From: a virus
Length of the DNA: 64,000 nt
Reading direction: 5' to 3' (one strand)
Virus record (IMG/VR): IMGVR_UViG_3300018080_000175
Coordinates: 1-64,000 of that record
The notes under the pieces are model-generated. The model was not told the DNA's origin and did not search any database. It saw only the letters and a list, made by a program, of their open reading frames with translations. The position numbers and the translations under genes were made by a program. Below are positions 1-7,416 of this stretch, one piece after another; positions within the stretch are counted from its first letter, which is position 1; each line of letters opens with the position of its first letter.

Positions 1-152
1 AAGAAATTGAAGATGATGTGCCGTTAGATAATGATTCAATGGGCGACACTGATGATTCCAAATTCGTTGAAAAGAAAGAGGGCGGCAAAAAGAAAAAGAA
101 GAAGAAAAAGAAGAAAAAATCCTTGAAACGCAAAAAACGATTTAAGGAATAA
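1..152 (+). CDS. C-terminal end of an unidentified gene (truncated by window edge)
   Basis: The frame starting at base 3 is open from the window edge to the TAA at 150-152. The visible 49 residues are acidic at first (EIEDD, then DTDD) and end in an almost pure lysine/arginine tail. The stop overlaps the ATG of the RecA-like gene (TAATG), so the two are translationally coupled. The acid-to-basic tail could bind DNA or an acidic partner, but the family cannot be named from this fragment. Confidence 0.7.
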   Translation, partial: EIEDDVPLDNDSMGDTDDSKFVEKKEGGKKKKKKKKKKKSLKRKKRFKE

Positions 153-1222
153 TGGCTATGAAAAAGATAAGTAAAATCAAAAAGGGACTTAAACAGGTAG
201 TGAAAGCTAAGTCTTCAAAATCAAAAAAAGTAGATGTGAATACTTTGATTCCTACAGGATCAACCACATTTAACTTGGAATGTTCTGGTAGAATTGAAGG
301 TGCGTTTTTATTTGGTAAAGTTGTAAATCTTATCGGAGATTCTCATTCTGGCAAAACACTGTTTGCATTAACAATTTTTGCTGAATGTTCTATACTTCCA
401 AGATTTGATAATTTTAGATTTATCTATGACGATGTTGAGGCCGCCAATGAATTTGATATTGCTTATCTTTTTGGCAGTCGAGTCAACAAACGTATCGAGC
501 AGGATGTCAGAAGCAGAACCATTGAAGACCTCAATGACACTCTTGCTCGATTACTATCTGAGGACGATCCCTTTATCTACGTTCTTGATTCTTTCGATGC
601 ATTAACATCAGAAGCCGCATTGGAAAAAGATGAGAGCAACAGAAAAGCAAGAGAGAAGGGCAATAAGGTTGCAGGTAGCTATGGAGACGGTAAACCAAAG
701 AAAGCTTCCGAAATGTTTTCTCAAAGAGTTCAGGAATTACATGATCAAGGATCTTTTCTTCTGATCATCTCGCAGACAAGAGATAACATTGGATTTGGCT
801 CTATGTTCACCCCCAAAACACGGTCCGGTGGCAAAGCTTTGAAGTTTTATTCTTTTCATGAAATTTGGCTTGCTTGTCAGAAGAAAGAAAAGAAGGGCGC
901 CAGAACATATATTACAAATGTGAAGGCAAAGATCACAAAAAATAAATTAACCGGAAGACATGGCGAGGTTGAATTTCCGATATTGTTTGATTACGGTGTA
1001 GACAATATATCCGGATGTATTAAATTTTTGATGGATGAGAAAGCGTGGAGCGGTACAAAGAAATCAGTTAACAGCAGGGATTTTGCAGATAAAATGCCAC
1101 TTTCCAAGCTTATTAAACACATTGAGGATGAAAACCGTGAAGATGAGCTTTACGAACTCTGTCAAGAAGCATACGATGAAATAATGCGGAAGTTAAAACC
1201 AAACCGAAAAAGAAAATATTAA
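152..1222 (+). CDS. RecA/UvsX-like recombinase (RecA-fold ATPase)
   Basis: This is a 356-residue RecA-fold ATPase likely to pair single-stranded with duplex DNA during phage recombination and repair. Walker A is GDSHSGKT at residues 62-69 and a Walker B strand FIYVLDS lies near 141-147. Near residue 208 a segment beginning LLIISQTRDN is followed by RSGGKALKFY, the layout of RecA L2 and the following strand. The first 30 residues are lysine-rich. A second ATG at 158 is better spaced from AAGGA at 144-148 and could be the true start. It sits upstream of exonuclease and endonuclease VII genes, which fits a recombination module. UvsX, RecA or a Sak4-type protein cannot be distinguished by eye. 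Confidence 0.88.
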   Translation: MAMKKISKIKKGLKQVVKAKSSKSKKVDVNTLIPTGSTTFNLECSGRIEGAFLFGKVVNLIGDSHSGKTLFALTIFAECSILPRFDNFRFIYDDVEAANEFDIAYLFGSRVNKRIEQDVRSRTIEDLNDTLARLLSEDDPFIYVLDSFDALTSEAALEKDESNRKAREKGNKVAGSYGDGKPKKASEMFSQRVQELHDQGSFLLIISQTRDNIGFGSMFTPKTRSGGKALKFYSFHEIWLACQKKEKKGARTYITNVKAKITKNKLTGRHGEVEFPILFDYGVDNISGCIKFLMDEKAWSGTKKSVNSRDFADKMPLSKLIKHIEDENREDELYELCQEAYDEIMRKLKPNRKRKY

Positions 1223-1248
1223 TCACAATTAATTGGAGAAAAGAAAAC

Positions 1249-1902
1249 ATGGGTAAAAAAATCAAAAACAAAAAAGCCGACAAAAACATTGAGAAAAAAA
1301 TTGAAGTTGTTTTTCTCAGAGAACGGCGATTAACTGTATCTGTTGGAACATCTGCTGAATTCGGCAAAGCAAAAGTGGGTCTGTCTCTTTCTCAGAATTT
1401 GAAAGACGGCGAAGACTCCATGGAAATTGCAGACGGCGTTTATGAAGAACTGGTTGAAAAACTGGAAGAAAAATTTGATGATCTTTGTGAAAAAGTCGGT
1501 GTCGGTGATTCCGATGACGATGAATCCGATGACGATGACGACCAGGATGACGATTCTGATGATGACGATGATGATGACGATGATTCTGGTCAGGACGATG
1601 ACGATGATGACTCCGATGATGATGACGATGATGACTCCGATGATGACGATGATGACTCCGATGATGACGATGATGACTCCGATGATGAAATCACCGAAGA
1701 CGAAATCAAAAAGATGAAAAAAGCCGATCTGATTCAACTGATCAAAGATGAAGAATTGGATGTAAATCCAAAGAAATTCAAAAAGATTGCTGATCTCAGA
1801 ACTGCCGTAATTGATGATATTTTTGATGACGATGATGACGATGATGACGATGATGACTGGGATTCCGATGATGACGATGACGATTGGGGTGATGACGATT
1901 AA
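1249..1902 (+). CDS. Poly-aspartate protein with SAP/HeH-like helical domain
   Basis: 217 residues in three parts. Residues 1-85 are a lysine-rich start followed by a small alpha/beta domain. Residues about 88-145 are almost only Asp and Ser, encoded by GATGAC codon repeats with a unit of about 21 bases. Residues about 148-190 (EDEIKKMKKADLIQLIKDEE onward) resemble the helix-extended-helix SAP/Rho-N type of nucleic-acid binding domain, followed by a second Asp run. It directly follows the recombinase. An acidic tail next to a recombinase recalls single-strand binding proteins, but no OB fold is recognisable, so the role is not assigned. Confidence 0.8.
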   Translation: MGKKIKNKKADKNIEKKIEVVFLRERRLTVSVGTSAEFGKAKVGLSLSQNLKDGEDSMEIADGVYEELVEKLEEKFDDLCEKVGVGDSDDDESDDDDDQDDDSDDDDDDDDDSGQDDDDDDSDDDDDDDSDDDDDDSDDDDDDSDDEITEDEIKKMKKADLIQLIKDEELDVNPKKFKKIADLRTAVIDDIFDDDDDDDDDDDWDSDDDDDDWGDDD

Positions 1903-1942
1903 TCCCAGGTAAACTTTAAAACTAAGTTATACTTATAAATCC

Positions 1943-1979
1943 AAAAGGGTCAGAGTCGCATTGACTTTGGCCCTTTTTT
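1943..1979 (+). terminator. Rho-independent terminator after the poly-Asp gene
   Basis: Arms 1944-1957 and 1963-1976 pair along 14 positions (two G-T wobbles) around a five-base loop, and the 3' arm runs into a T tract. It closes the recombinase/poly-Asp transcript just before the exonuclease gene. Confidence 0.8.
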
Positions 1980-1988
1980 AGAGGAAAT

Positions 1989-2885
1989 ATGAATCAGAGA
2001 ATATTGTTAATAGACACGAGTGCTGTCCTTCATCAAGTAAAATTTAGTTTGGGAAAACATAAACTTTCAAATAAAGAAAAGCACACATTTGTTATTTATG
2101 GCTTTCTTCTTAAATTAGCGTTTTTGATCAAAAAAGCAAAATCTAATGTCATAGTATTCACTACTGACAGTAAAGCGTCAAAACGCAAAACCATGTACGC
2201 TCAGTACAAAGAAAAACGAAGTAAGAACAAGACAGATAAGCAAAAAGCTCTTGATGCTCTGGCCTACCCACAATTTAATGAAATAATCGACTATGTAATA
2301 CCTTCTTTAGGGTATAGAAATGTTTTTGGTGCAGAAGGATTTGAAGCTGACGATGTAATAGGCAAAATATGCAAGACCTATAAAGACTCTGAAATTGTAA
2401 TGTGTACAACTGACCAAGATATGTATCAGCTATTACGTGCTAACGTGGTGCTGTTTGATATAAGAATTAATAGCTGGTTCACTCATAAAGATTTTACTAA
2501 AAAATATGGGATTGAACCAAAAATGTGGAAAAGAATAAAAGCTATTGGTGGATGCGTTTCTGATAATATAAAGGGCGTTCCAATACCTCAACCTGATCCA
2601 AAAAAAGATGTTCGTCATGTTGCTGAGACTGGTGCTTTAAATTTCATTAAAGGAAAAATGGGACCAAACACTCAGGCTTATAAAGCAATCACGAGCAGAG
2701 CAGGAAAAGACATTATCAACAGAAATAAAAAGCTTGTGATATTGCCATTCAAAGGCACTCCTGATTTTCCTATTAGACCAGATCATCCAAGTAAAAGTGG
2801 ATTCATAGAAGTTTGCGAAAGATTTGGATTTGATTCTTTGATTTCTGATATAGGATATTATCAAACAATCATGAGGTTAAGATAA
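1989..2885 (+). CDS. 5'-3' exonuclease / flap endonuclease (T5 D15-like)
   Basis: 298 residues. The N-terminus ILLIDTSAVLH has the first metal-binding Asp of the PIN/FEN fold. FEADDVIGK (about 116-124) and CTTDQDMYQLL (about 139-149) supply the acidic cluster, and GCVSDNIKGVP (about 188-198) is the start of the helix-3-turn DNA-binding region. Such enzymes remove RNA primers and flaps during lagging-strand synthesis or degrade host DNA. It has an AGAGG ribosome site just after the terminator and its stop overlaps the start of the endonuclease VII gene. Confidence 0.9.
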   Translation: MNQRILLIDTSAVLHQVKFSLGKHKLSNKEKHTFVIYGFLLKLAFLIKKAKSNVIVFTTDSKASKRKTMYAQYKEKRSKNKTDKQKALDALAYPQFNEIIDYVIPSLGYRNVFGAEGFEADDVIGKICKTYKDSEIVMCTTDQDMYQLLRANVVLFDIRINSWFTHKDFTKKYGIEPKMWKRIKAIGGCVSDNIKGVPIPQPDPKKDVRHVAETGALNFIKGKMGPNTQAYKAITSRAGKDIINRNKKLVILPFKGTPDFPIRPDHPSKSGFIEVCERFGFDSLISDIGYYQTIMRLR

Positions 2886-3379
2886 TGAAAGAACCAAAAC
2901 AACTAAAACATTCAGATATAAAGTCTCTTAGAAAATTCATACTCAAGCGACAAAAGGGAAGATGCTGGATTTGTGGTAATAAGCCAAAAGTGGCTTGCTT
3001 AGATCATCATCATAAAAAAAGAATAAAAGGAACAGGTCTTGTTCGTGGTGTTTTATGTTCTGCCTGTAATGTTTTCATTGCAAAAAGCGAGAACAATGCT
3101 CTAAGATACGGAGTAACAAAAGAAGAACTTCCAAAAACATTGCGTAAAATTGCAGACTACTTAGAAAAACCTCATTATCCATATATTCATCCAAGTGAAA
3201 AACCAAAAGATCCTGTACTCAGCAAAAGAAACTTTAATGTTTTGGCAAAAGCACACGCTTTGAAATATCCAAATAGAAAAAAATTACAATACCCAAAATC
3301 TAAAAAACTTACCAAGAATTTGACAAAGATTTATGCTGAATTTGGACTTAACCCAGAATTCTTGAAAAGTAAGAGATAA
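2885..3379 (+). CDS. Recombination endonuclease VII (T4 gp49-like)
   Basis: 164 residues. A zinc site of two CxxC pairs (C27/C30 and C58/C61) brackets a DHHH motif with D40 and H41, and N62 follows the second pair. These positions match the zinc and catalytic residues of T4 endonuclease VII, which resolves four-way junctions and branched DNA before packaging. The C-terminal 70 residues are basic and proline-containing and not recognised. It is coupled to the exonuclease through TAATG. Confidence 0.9.
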   Translation: MKEPKQLKHSDIKSLRKFILKRQKGRCWICGNKPKVACLDHHHKKRIKGTGLVRGVLCSACNVFIAKSENNALRYGVTKEELPKTLRKIADYLEKPHYPYIHPSEKPKDPVLSKRNFNVLAKAHALKYPNRKKLQYPKSKKLTKNLTKIYAEFGLNPEFLKSKR

Positions 3380-3466
3380 ACAATACATGGAGACTTTACA
3401 ACAAGCAAGGCGCACTTGGAAAAGCATTTTAATTACAGAGATTTAATGGGAGGCATAGTATAAATA

Positions 3467-3850
3467 ATGCGTGGACAAATAGGTAAATTATTCGGCATGG
3501 AAGTATTAGTAAATGACAATGCTTTGACCAGTGAAATTATATTTACCAAAAAACAAACAAGAAAATTCACAAACACTCGTTGGGTCAAAAAGTATAGGAA
3601 GAAATATTCCTATACTAAATATACACCAGCAATGTATCAGATACATGACCAGTTTGTGATTCATCCTAAACTGTGGGACGATTTAAAGGAGAAAATGGAA
3701 AATGATTCAAAAACCATTAGAGCAGAATCAGGCAACAGTAGTTTCGGAGGAAGTCTTACAAGAATTCCAGGGTATGAACAGCCGCCAAAGCTCAGAATAT
3801 CAACTAACCCAATGGGTAGCTGGTCGCTCTATTCACAACCCGGTGCGTGA
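3467..3850 (+). CDS. Unknown basic protein, overlaps next gene
   Basis: 127 residues, start at ATG 3467 with GGGAGG upstream. The first half is rich in Lys/Arg/Tyr/Thr; the end contains GSLTRIPGYEQPPKLRIS. No domain recognised. Its last 149 bases are shared, in a different frame, with the following gene. The upstream 88 bases hold only a 19-codon ORF that I do not call. Confidence 0.6.
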   Translation: MRGQIGKLFGMEVLVNDNALTSEIIFTKKQTRKFTNTRWVKKYRKKYSYTKYTPAMYQIHDQFVIHPKLWDDLKEKMENDSKTIRAESGNSSFGGSLTRIPGYEQPPKLRISTNPMGSWSLYSQPGA

Positions 3851-4046
3851 TGAATGTTGTCCTGATTTTAGCTGTTGTAATCCCAAAGGACTTATGGATA
3901 AAGATTTAAGAATTAAATTTGCTGATGCTCATAAAAGAGGCGATTCAAAGACAGAAAGTGAAATACTTGGAATGGCTTTATCTGGAATTACTTCAAGCAT
4001 GGGAATTGACGTTCATATTGCCGGTGAAAATATCACAATAAATTAA
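3702..4046 (+). CDS. Small conserved phage protein with CCPDFSCC motif
   Basis: 114 residues. The core is WVAGRSIHNPVRDECCPDFS followed by CC, a signature I recall from small uncharacterised phage proteins; the four cysteines may bind metal. The tail alternates helical segments and ends HIAGENITIN. ATG 3702 has AAAGGAG upstream; ATG 3774 would give a product starting closer to the conserved core but lacks a good ribosome site. Function unknown. Confidence 0.7.
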   Translation: MIQKPLEQNQATVVSEEVLQEFQGMNSRQSSEYQLTQWVAGRSIHNPVRDECCPDFSCCNPKGLMDKDLRIKFADAHKRGDSKTESEILGMALSGITSSMGIDVHIAGENITIN

Positions 4047-4056
4047 GGATGATACA

Positions 4057-4455
4057 ATGGGAGTTACCAGTACGCAAGAATATGCAAAAATGATTGAACA
4101 AAGATATTGTGCGAAATACAATGTCGATGCATTTTCATCTAAAGAAATGTGGCATGAACAGCCGGCACGAATTGAAGAAGACGTAATTTGGTGGTTTTTT
4201 AATCTAAGAATGGAAAGAAGAAAGGTTAGATTTTATCGCTGGTTATTCAGATGGGAAAAGTACGGCGGAATACATGAAGTAGTTTTTGACCCAATCCTAA
4301 AGAAAAAAGTAAAAGAAGTCGGCAAATTAAAGAAAAATATTCATTGGTATATAGATGAAAATGCAATGAATAGAGAATTAAAAAAATTAATAACCGATCA
4401 TAATGAAAAATTAAAAAAGGAAATGGATAATGGATTACACTCAAGCAATAATTGA
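4057..4455 (+). CDS. Unknown protein, Trp/Lys-rich
   Basis: 132 residues with an aromatic centre (WWFFNL, RFYRWLFRWEKYGG) and a lysine-rich helical end. Ribosome site AAGGATG lies before ATG 4057. The last 26 bases overlap the HD-domain gene, so it belongs to the operon. No family recognised. Confidence 0.65.
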   Translation: MGVTSTQEYAKMIEQRYCAKYNVDAFSSKEMWHEQPARIEEDVIWWFFNLRMERRKVRFYRWLFRWEKYGGIHEVVFDPILKKKVKEVGKLKKNIHWYIDENAMNRELKKLITDHNEKLKKEMDNGLHSSNN

Positions 4456-5008
4456 TTTGGCAAGACATCATTTAACAGAAAATGGGTTCAAACTGCTTAT
4501 GAAAATTGAAAGTAAAATGCCGGATATCTGGGACAAACCTTCATCTTCAACTGGAAAGTATCATAAAAAAGCTGACGGATCAGTTCCGTCTATTGCACAC
4601 CATACATATGAAATGTTCTATGCAGGAGCCAAAATAATTCGCATGTTTGGGGGTAAATTAAAATCCACTCAAAACGATGCATTTCTAATGGCTATTGTTT
4701 TGCATGACATCCAAAAATACGGAAAGAAAGGAACAAATCCTCATACAACTCCAAATCATGACAAAACAATGGCAGATTTACTCTTGAAAAACAGGAAAAC
4801 TTTACTGAAACATTTCTCTGAATTAGAAATGGAAATCTTAATCAGTGGTGTTCGTTATCATTCTGGCAGATGGAGCAAAAGCGTGACAAACATGCATGAA
4901 TTTGATTTTTCGGACTATCATCCTGTTGTAATGTTCACTCACATGCTTGATATGATGTCAACTGCCGATGTTCTTCAATTCCCACATGTTGATAATGAGG
5001 GCAGATAA
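4430..5008 (+). CDS. HD-domain metal-dependent phosphohydrolase
   Basis: 192 residues with an HD-type metal site: H57/H58, the H92-D93 doublet in VLHDIQKYG, H110-D111, H144 in RYHSGRW and D180 near the end. HD enzymes hydrolyse nucleotides or nucleotide messengers. The substrate is unknown; the setting among DNA-metabolism genes is compatible with nucleotide cleanup or a host signalling nucleotide. Start at ATG 4430 lies inside the previous gene. Confidence 0.8.
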   Translation: MDYTQAIIDLARHHLTENGFKLLMKIESKMPDIWDKPSSSTGKYHKKADGSVPSIAHHTYEMFYAGAKIIRMFGGKLKSTQNDAFLMAIVLHDIQKYGKKGTNPHTTPNHDKTMADLLLKNRKTLLKHFSELEMEILISGVRYHSGRWSKSVTNMHEFDFSDYHPVVMFTHMLDMMSTADVLQFPHVDNEGR

Positions 5009-5269
5009 TTGGCAAAAATAGAAAGCATAGGACACTTAAAAGAGGATGCATTGCTTGTTACTCCAGAGCAATGCATTAAAAGTGTCCTGAATGATGATCT
5101 GGGAAAACGTGGAGCTTTTAAAAATGGAAAGAAAATCATTGTTATTGCATTGGATGATTCTGACGGAGAATACCAGTTTAGTTTCTCACAAGGTGGATTC
5201 AAAGTGAGTGAGATATTGGCACTTCTATCTGTGGTTAAAAAATACTTTATCAATATGATGGGGTTCTAA
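5009..5269 (+). CDS. Unknown small protein with TTG start
   Basis: 86 residues beginning at TTG 5009, immediately after the HD-gene stop, with GAGG at 4997-5000 as ribosome site. Sequence alternates charged and hydrophobic strands (KKIIVIALDDSDGEYQFSF). No family recognised. Confidence 0.6.
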   Translation: MAKIESIGHLKEDALLVTPEQCIKSVLNDDLGKRGAFKNGKKIIVIALDDSDGEYQFSFSQGGFKVSEILALLSVVKKYFINMMGF

Positions 5270-5279
5270 GGAGACAATT

Positions 5280-5546
5280 ATGGGCTGGGGCGATTGTGGA
5301 ACAGACAGTAAGGGTAGACCAATAGGGTATGTGTTTCCTGCAACTTGTGATCACCCTGATTGTCTTGAAGAAATTGATCGTGGTCTTGCTTATGCTTGCG
5401 GTGATATGCACGGAGAAGATGAATACTCCTGTGAAAAATATTTCTGTTACAAGCACAAAATGGAATTGATTAAAACACATGACGGACGGTATGTAGCTGT
5501 ATGTGAGGACTGTTACAATGAATCTTTATGGGATGAGGAAGAATAA
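5280..5546 (+). CDS. Cysteine-rich zinc-binding protein (MGWGDCGTD family)
   Basis: 88 residues with cysteine pairs spread over the length (CGTD, CDHPDCLEEIDRGLAYACG, CEKYFCYKH, CEDC), typical of a two-zinc treble-clef or ribbon. I recall similar small proteins beginning MGW-DCGTD in many phages, function unknown. Ribosome site AAGGAG. Stop overlaps the next start (TAATG). Confidence 0.8.
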   Translation: MGWGDCGTDSKGRPIGYVFPATCDHPDCLEEIDRGLAYACGDMHGEDEYSCEKYFCYKHKMELIKTHDGRYVAVCEDCYNESLWDEEE

Positions 5547-5827
5547 TGAAAAAAATTCCAGTTAAGAAATACATGTACACCAATACGTTTAATGGTGAAA
5601 TTCATAAAGTAGAAATTCAAAGGCGTACTGATAAATCTGTGGTATTATGGCACGGAGGCACGGCACGAATTAAAACCAAGGACACTATCTTTTGTGATAC
5701 TCCTGAGGAAGCATTTGAATTCCATATAGACATGCTGTGTGGTGAAGTGTCAAGACGTAAAAGAGCATACCTTCAATATAAGAAAAAGTATGATAAATTT
5801 ATGGAAAAGGGGATGATATGCAAATAG
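5546..5827 (+). CDS. Unknown small basic protein
   Basis: 93 residues; the N-terminal half looks like a small beta barrel (KVEIQRRTDKSVVLWHGG) and the end is a basic helix. No recognised domain. Coupled to both neighbours. Confidence 0.65.
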   Translation: MKKIPVKKYMYTNTFNGEIHKVEIQRRTDKSVVLWHGGTARIKTKDTIFCDTPEEAFEFHIDMLCGEVSRRKRAYLQYKKKYDKFMEKGMICK

Positions 5828-6348
5828 AACTAAAACAAAACCTGCTTAGATTTTTGCAAAAGATTATCAACTCTGTTCCTGGCGTTCATTCTAAAGAAAT
5901 TACTGCCGAAGCATTTGAATTGGAAATGAACCTAAGAATGAGTAGAAGAAACCTTAACCTGAGAATTCCAAAAGAAATGTATGAACTTTTGTCTGGTCTA
6001 ACCGAGTATCAAAGAGAACACTATGAAACAATTTCCTGGTTAACTGATCCAATGGGCCCACGTGCTATGGGGAAAACTCATTTAATGGCTATATCGTTTA
6101 TTCAGCACTCCTTGTTTTTCGGGACATGGGTGACTATATATAACCATAATAATAGTCCTGATGCTATTCGTGAAATGGTAGACAGGATTCAAAAGATTGT
6201 CAGTGAAATGGATGATCTTAGATTGTCAGTGAGAGGAATGGGGCCCAGTAGAAGTATGCACAATAAACCATCAATCCTTGTTGCAAGAATCCCAAGTGAA
6301 AAACTAATGTACAAAGGAGAATGGAAAAATGAGCGGAAAGATAAATAG
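5818..6348 (+). CDS. Small P-loop protein
   Basis: 176 residues. A Walker-A-like GPRAMGKT lies at 80-87, preceded by two helices and followed by a hydrophobic strand (WVTIYNH). No Walker B or helicase motif can be seen, and the protein is too short for a full helicase or terminase. It could be a degenerate or minimal NTPase. Overlaps both neighbours by a few codons. Confidence 0.65.
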   Translation: MQIELKQNLLRFLQKIINSVPGVHSKEITAEAFELEMNLRMSRRNLNLRIPKEMYELLSGLTEYQREHYETISWLTDPMGPRAMGKTHLMAISFIQHSLFFGTWVTIYNHNNSPDAIREMVDRIQKIVSEMDDLRLSVRGMGPSRSMHNKPSILVARIPSEKLMYKGEWKNERKDK

Positions 6349-6580
6349 AAAAAGGCACGATATAAAATTAACAGAAGAACTCCTTCTCAGTTTACTTAAA
6401 GGCAAAAAAATTCAATTTATTATTCGTGACTTAGATTCCGAAGAAATAGAATTTAATATCAGGCCTCCTTTTGAAGGAACATGGATCACTCATGAGGAAA
6501 TTAATCAGTTGCAATACAATGCTGAAATGGGCGTTTTGAATATAATGGAAAGACTTGCAAAAGAAAGGATAATAGGATAA
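6329..6580 (+). CDS. Unknown small protein
   Basis: 83 residues; starts inside the previous gene after GGAGAATGG and overlaps the next start (TAATGG). Mixed alpha/beta composition with no recognisable motif. Confidence 0.6.
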   Translation: MSGKINRKRHDIKLTEELLLSLLKGKKIQFIIRDLDSEEIEFNIRPPFEGTWITHEEINQLQYNAEMGVLNIMERLAKERIIG

Positions 6581-6912
6581 TGGATACTTGGACTCCGCCA
6601 GAACCTCCTTTTAAGAATGTTGACTTTCAACATCTTAAATATAATGAGGAAAATGTGTGGGTAGGTAAAACAGCATTCAAATTCTATCATGATCAAAGAT
6701 GTCCAAATTGTAATTATTGTTCAGTAGGATATAATGATTTGAGAAGCGAAGGTCCCTGGAATTTTACGTGCGTTTCATGTCATTACGAATGGTCAGTTTC
6801 AATGCTTACAGATGCCAAAGAAAATAGAAGAAAAATATTAAGAATATTGAAAGACATTGACAGAAAAATTGGAGAAGCACTTGCTATTGAAAGGAGATAT
6901 GTCAAGCGATGA
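6580..6912 (+). CDS. Zinc-ribbon protein
   Basis: 110 residues with a zinc ribbon in the middle: CPNCNYC, then CVSCHYEW about 25 residues later, followed by a basic helix rich in Arg/Lys. Likely metal-binding and perhaps nucleic-acid binding; no specific family. Confidence 0.7.
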   Translation: MDTWTPPEPPFKNVDFQHLKYNEENVWVGKTAFKFYHDQRCPNCNYCSVGYNDLRSEGPWNFTCVSCHYEWSVSMLTDAKENRRKILRILKDIDRKIGEALAIERRYVKR

Positions 6913-7253
6913 TTGAATTTATATGCGCTGGTTGTGGTAATCCTATATATGTATCAAACTCTTTGACAATAGCGAGTGTTACCACAATCAAAATGGAGCC
7001 ATGTGAATATTGTGTTGAAACAAGATGCAATGACGAAGGTTGTTCCAAGTTCAATGCACTCAGAGATGATTTACAAGCTACCATTACACAGCAAAATGTT
7101 GACATTGAAGGCAATGATGAAATGATCCAAAAGATCAGAAAATTGTCAGAGGAATGGGGAGGGAAGATTGAAAAAGAAATAAACGATATATTGGAGGGAG
7201 ATGCAGATGTCAAAAAAGAGGAAATTGACCAAGAATCAGAAAAAAGCACTTAA
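6909..7253 (+). CDS. Zinc-ribbon plus coiled-coil protein
   Basis: 114 residues: N-terminal CAGCGNP, then CEYC and CNDEGC, followed by a charged, probably coiled C-terminal half (EEWGGKIEKEINDILE). ATG 6909 overlaps the preceding stop. Function unknown. Confidence 0.65.
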   Translation: MIEFICAGCGNPIYVSNSLTIASVTTIKMEPCEYCVETRCNDEGCSKFNALRDDLQATITQQNVDIEGNDEMIQKIRKLSEEWGGKIEKEINDILEGDADVKKEEIDQESEKST

Positions 7254-7416
7254 ATTCGTTCATAAATGTGGAGGTTCTTGTGGTTGGAATGAAAAAGGAC
7301 TTTCTGTAAAAATGTCAGAAAGATTGGTTGATCTTGCTTTTATGGAATTAGTTGAATCTTTTCTTGAAACTGAAACGTGGAAAATAACTAAAGAAGGTAA
7401 AAAATATGTCAAATAA
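7207..7416 (+). CDS. Winged-helix-like small protein
   Basis: 69 residues from ATG 7207, chosen over ATG 7201 because GGAGGG at 7193-7198 is then eight bases away. Helices followed by WKITKEGKKYVK resemble the end of a winged helix. DNA-binding is an inference from shape only. Confidence 0.55.
   Translation: MSKKRKLTKNQKKALKFVHKCGGSCGWNEKGLSVKMSERLVDLAFMELVESFLETETWKITKEGKKYVK

Noticed and set aside
1330-1737. Minus-strand ORF of Ile/Val repeats and a plus-strand Met/Thr repeat ORF inside the poly-Asp gene
   Set aside because: Both are frame shadows of the GATGAC codon repeat; composition is an artefact.
3388-3447. 19-codon ORF between endonuclease VII and the next gene
   Set aside because: No ribosome site and no recognisable sequence.
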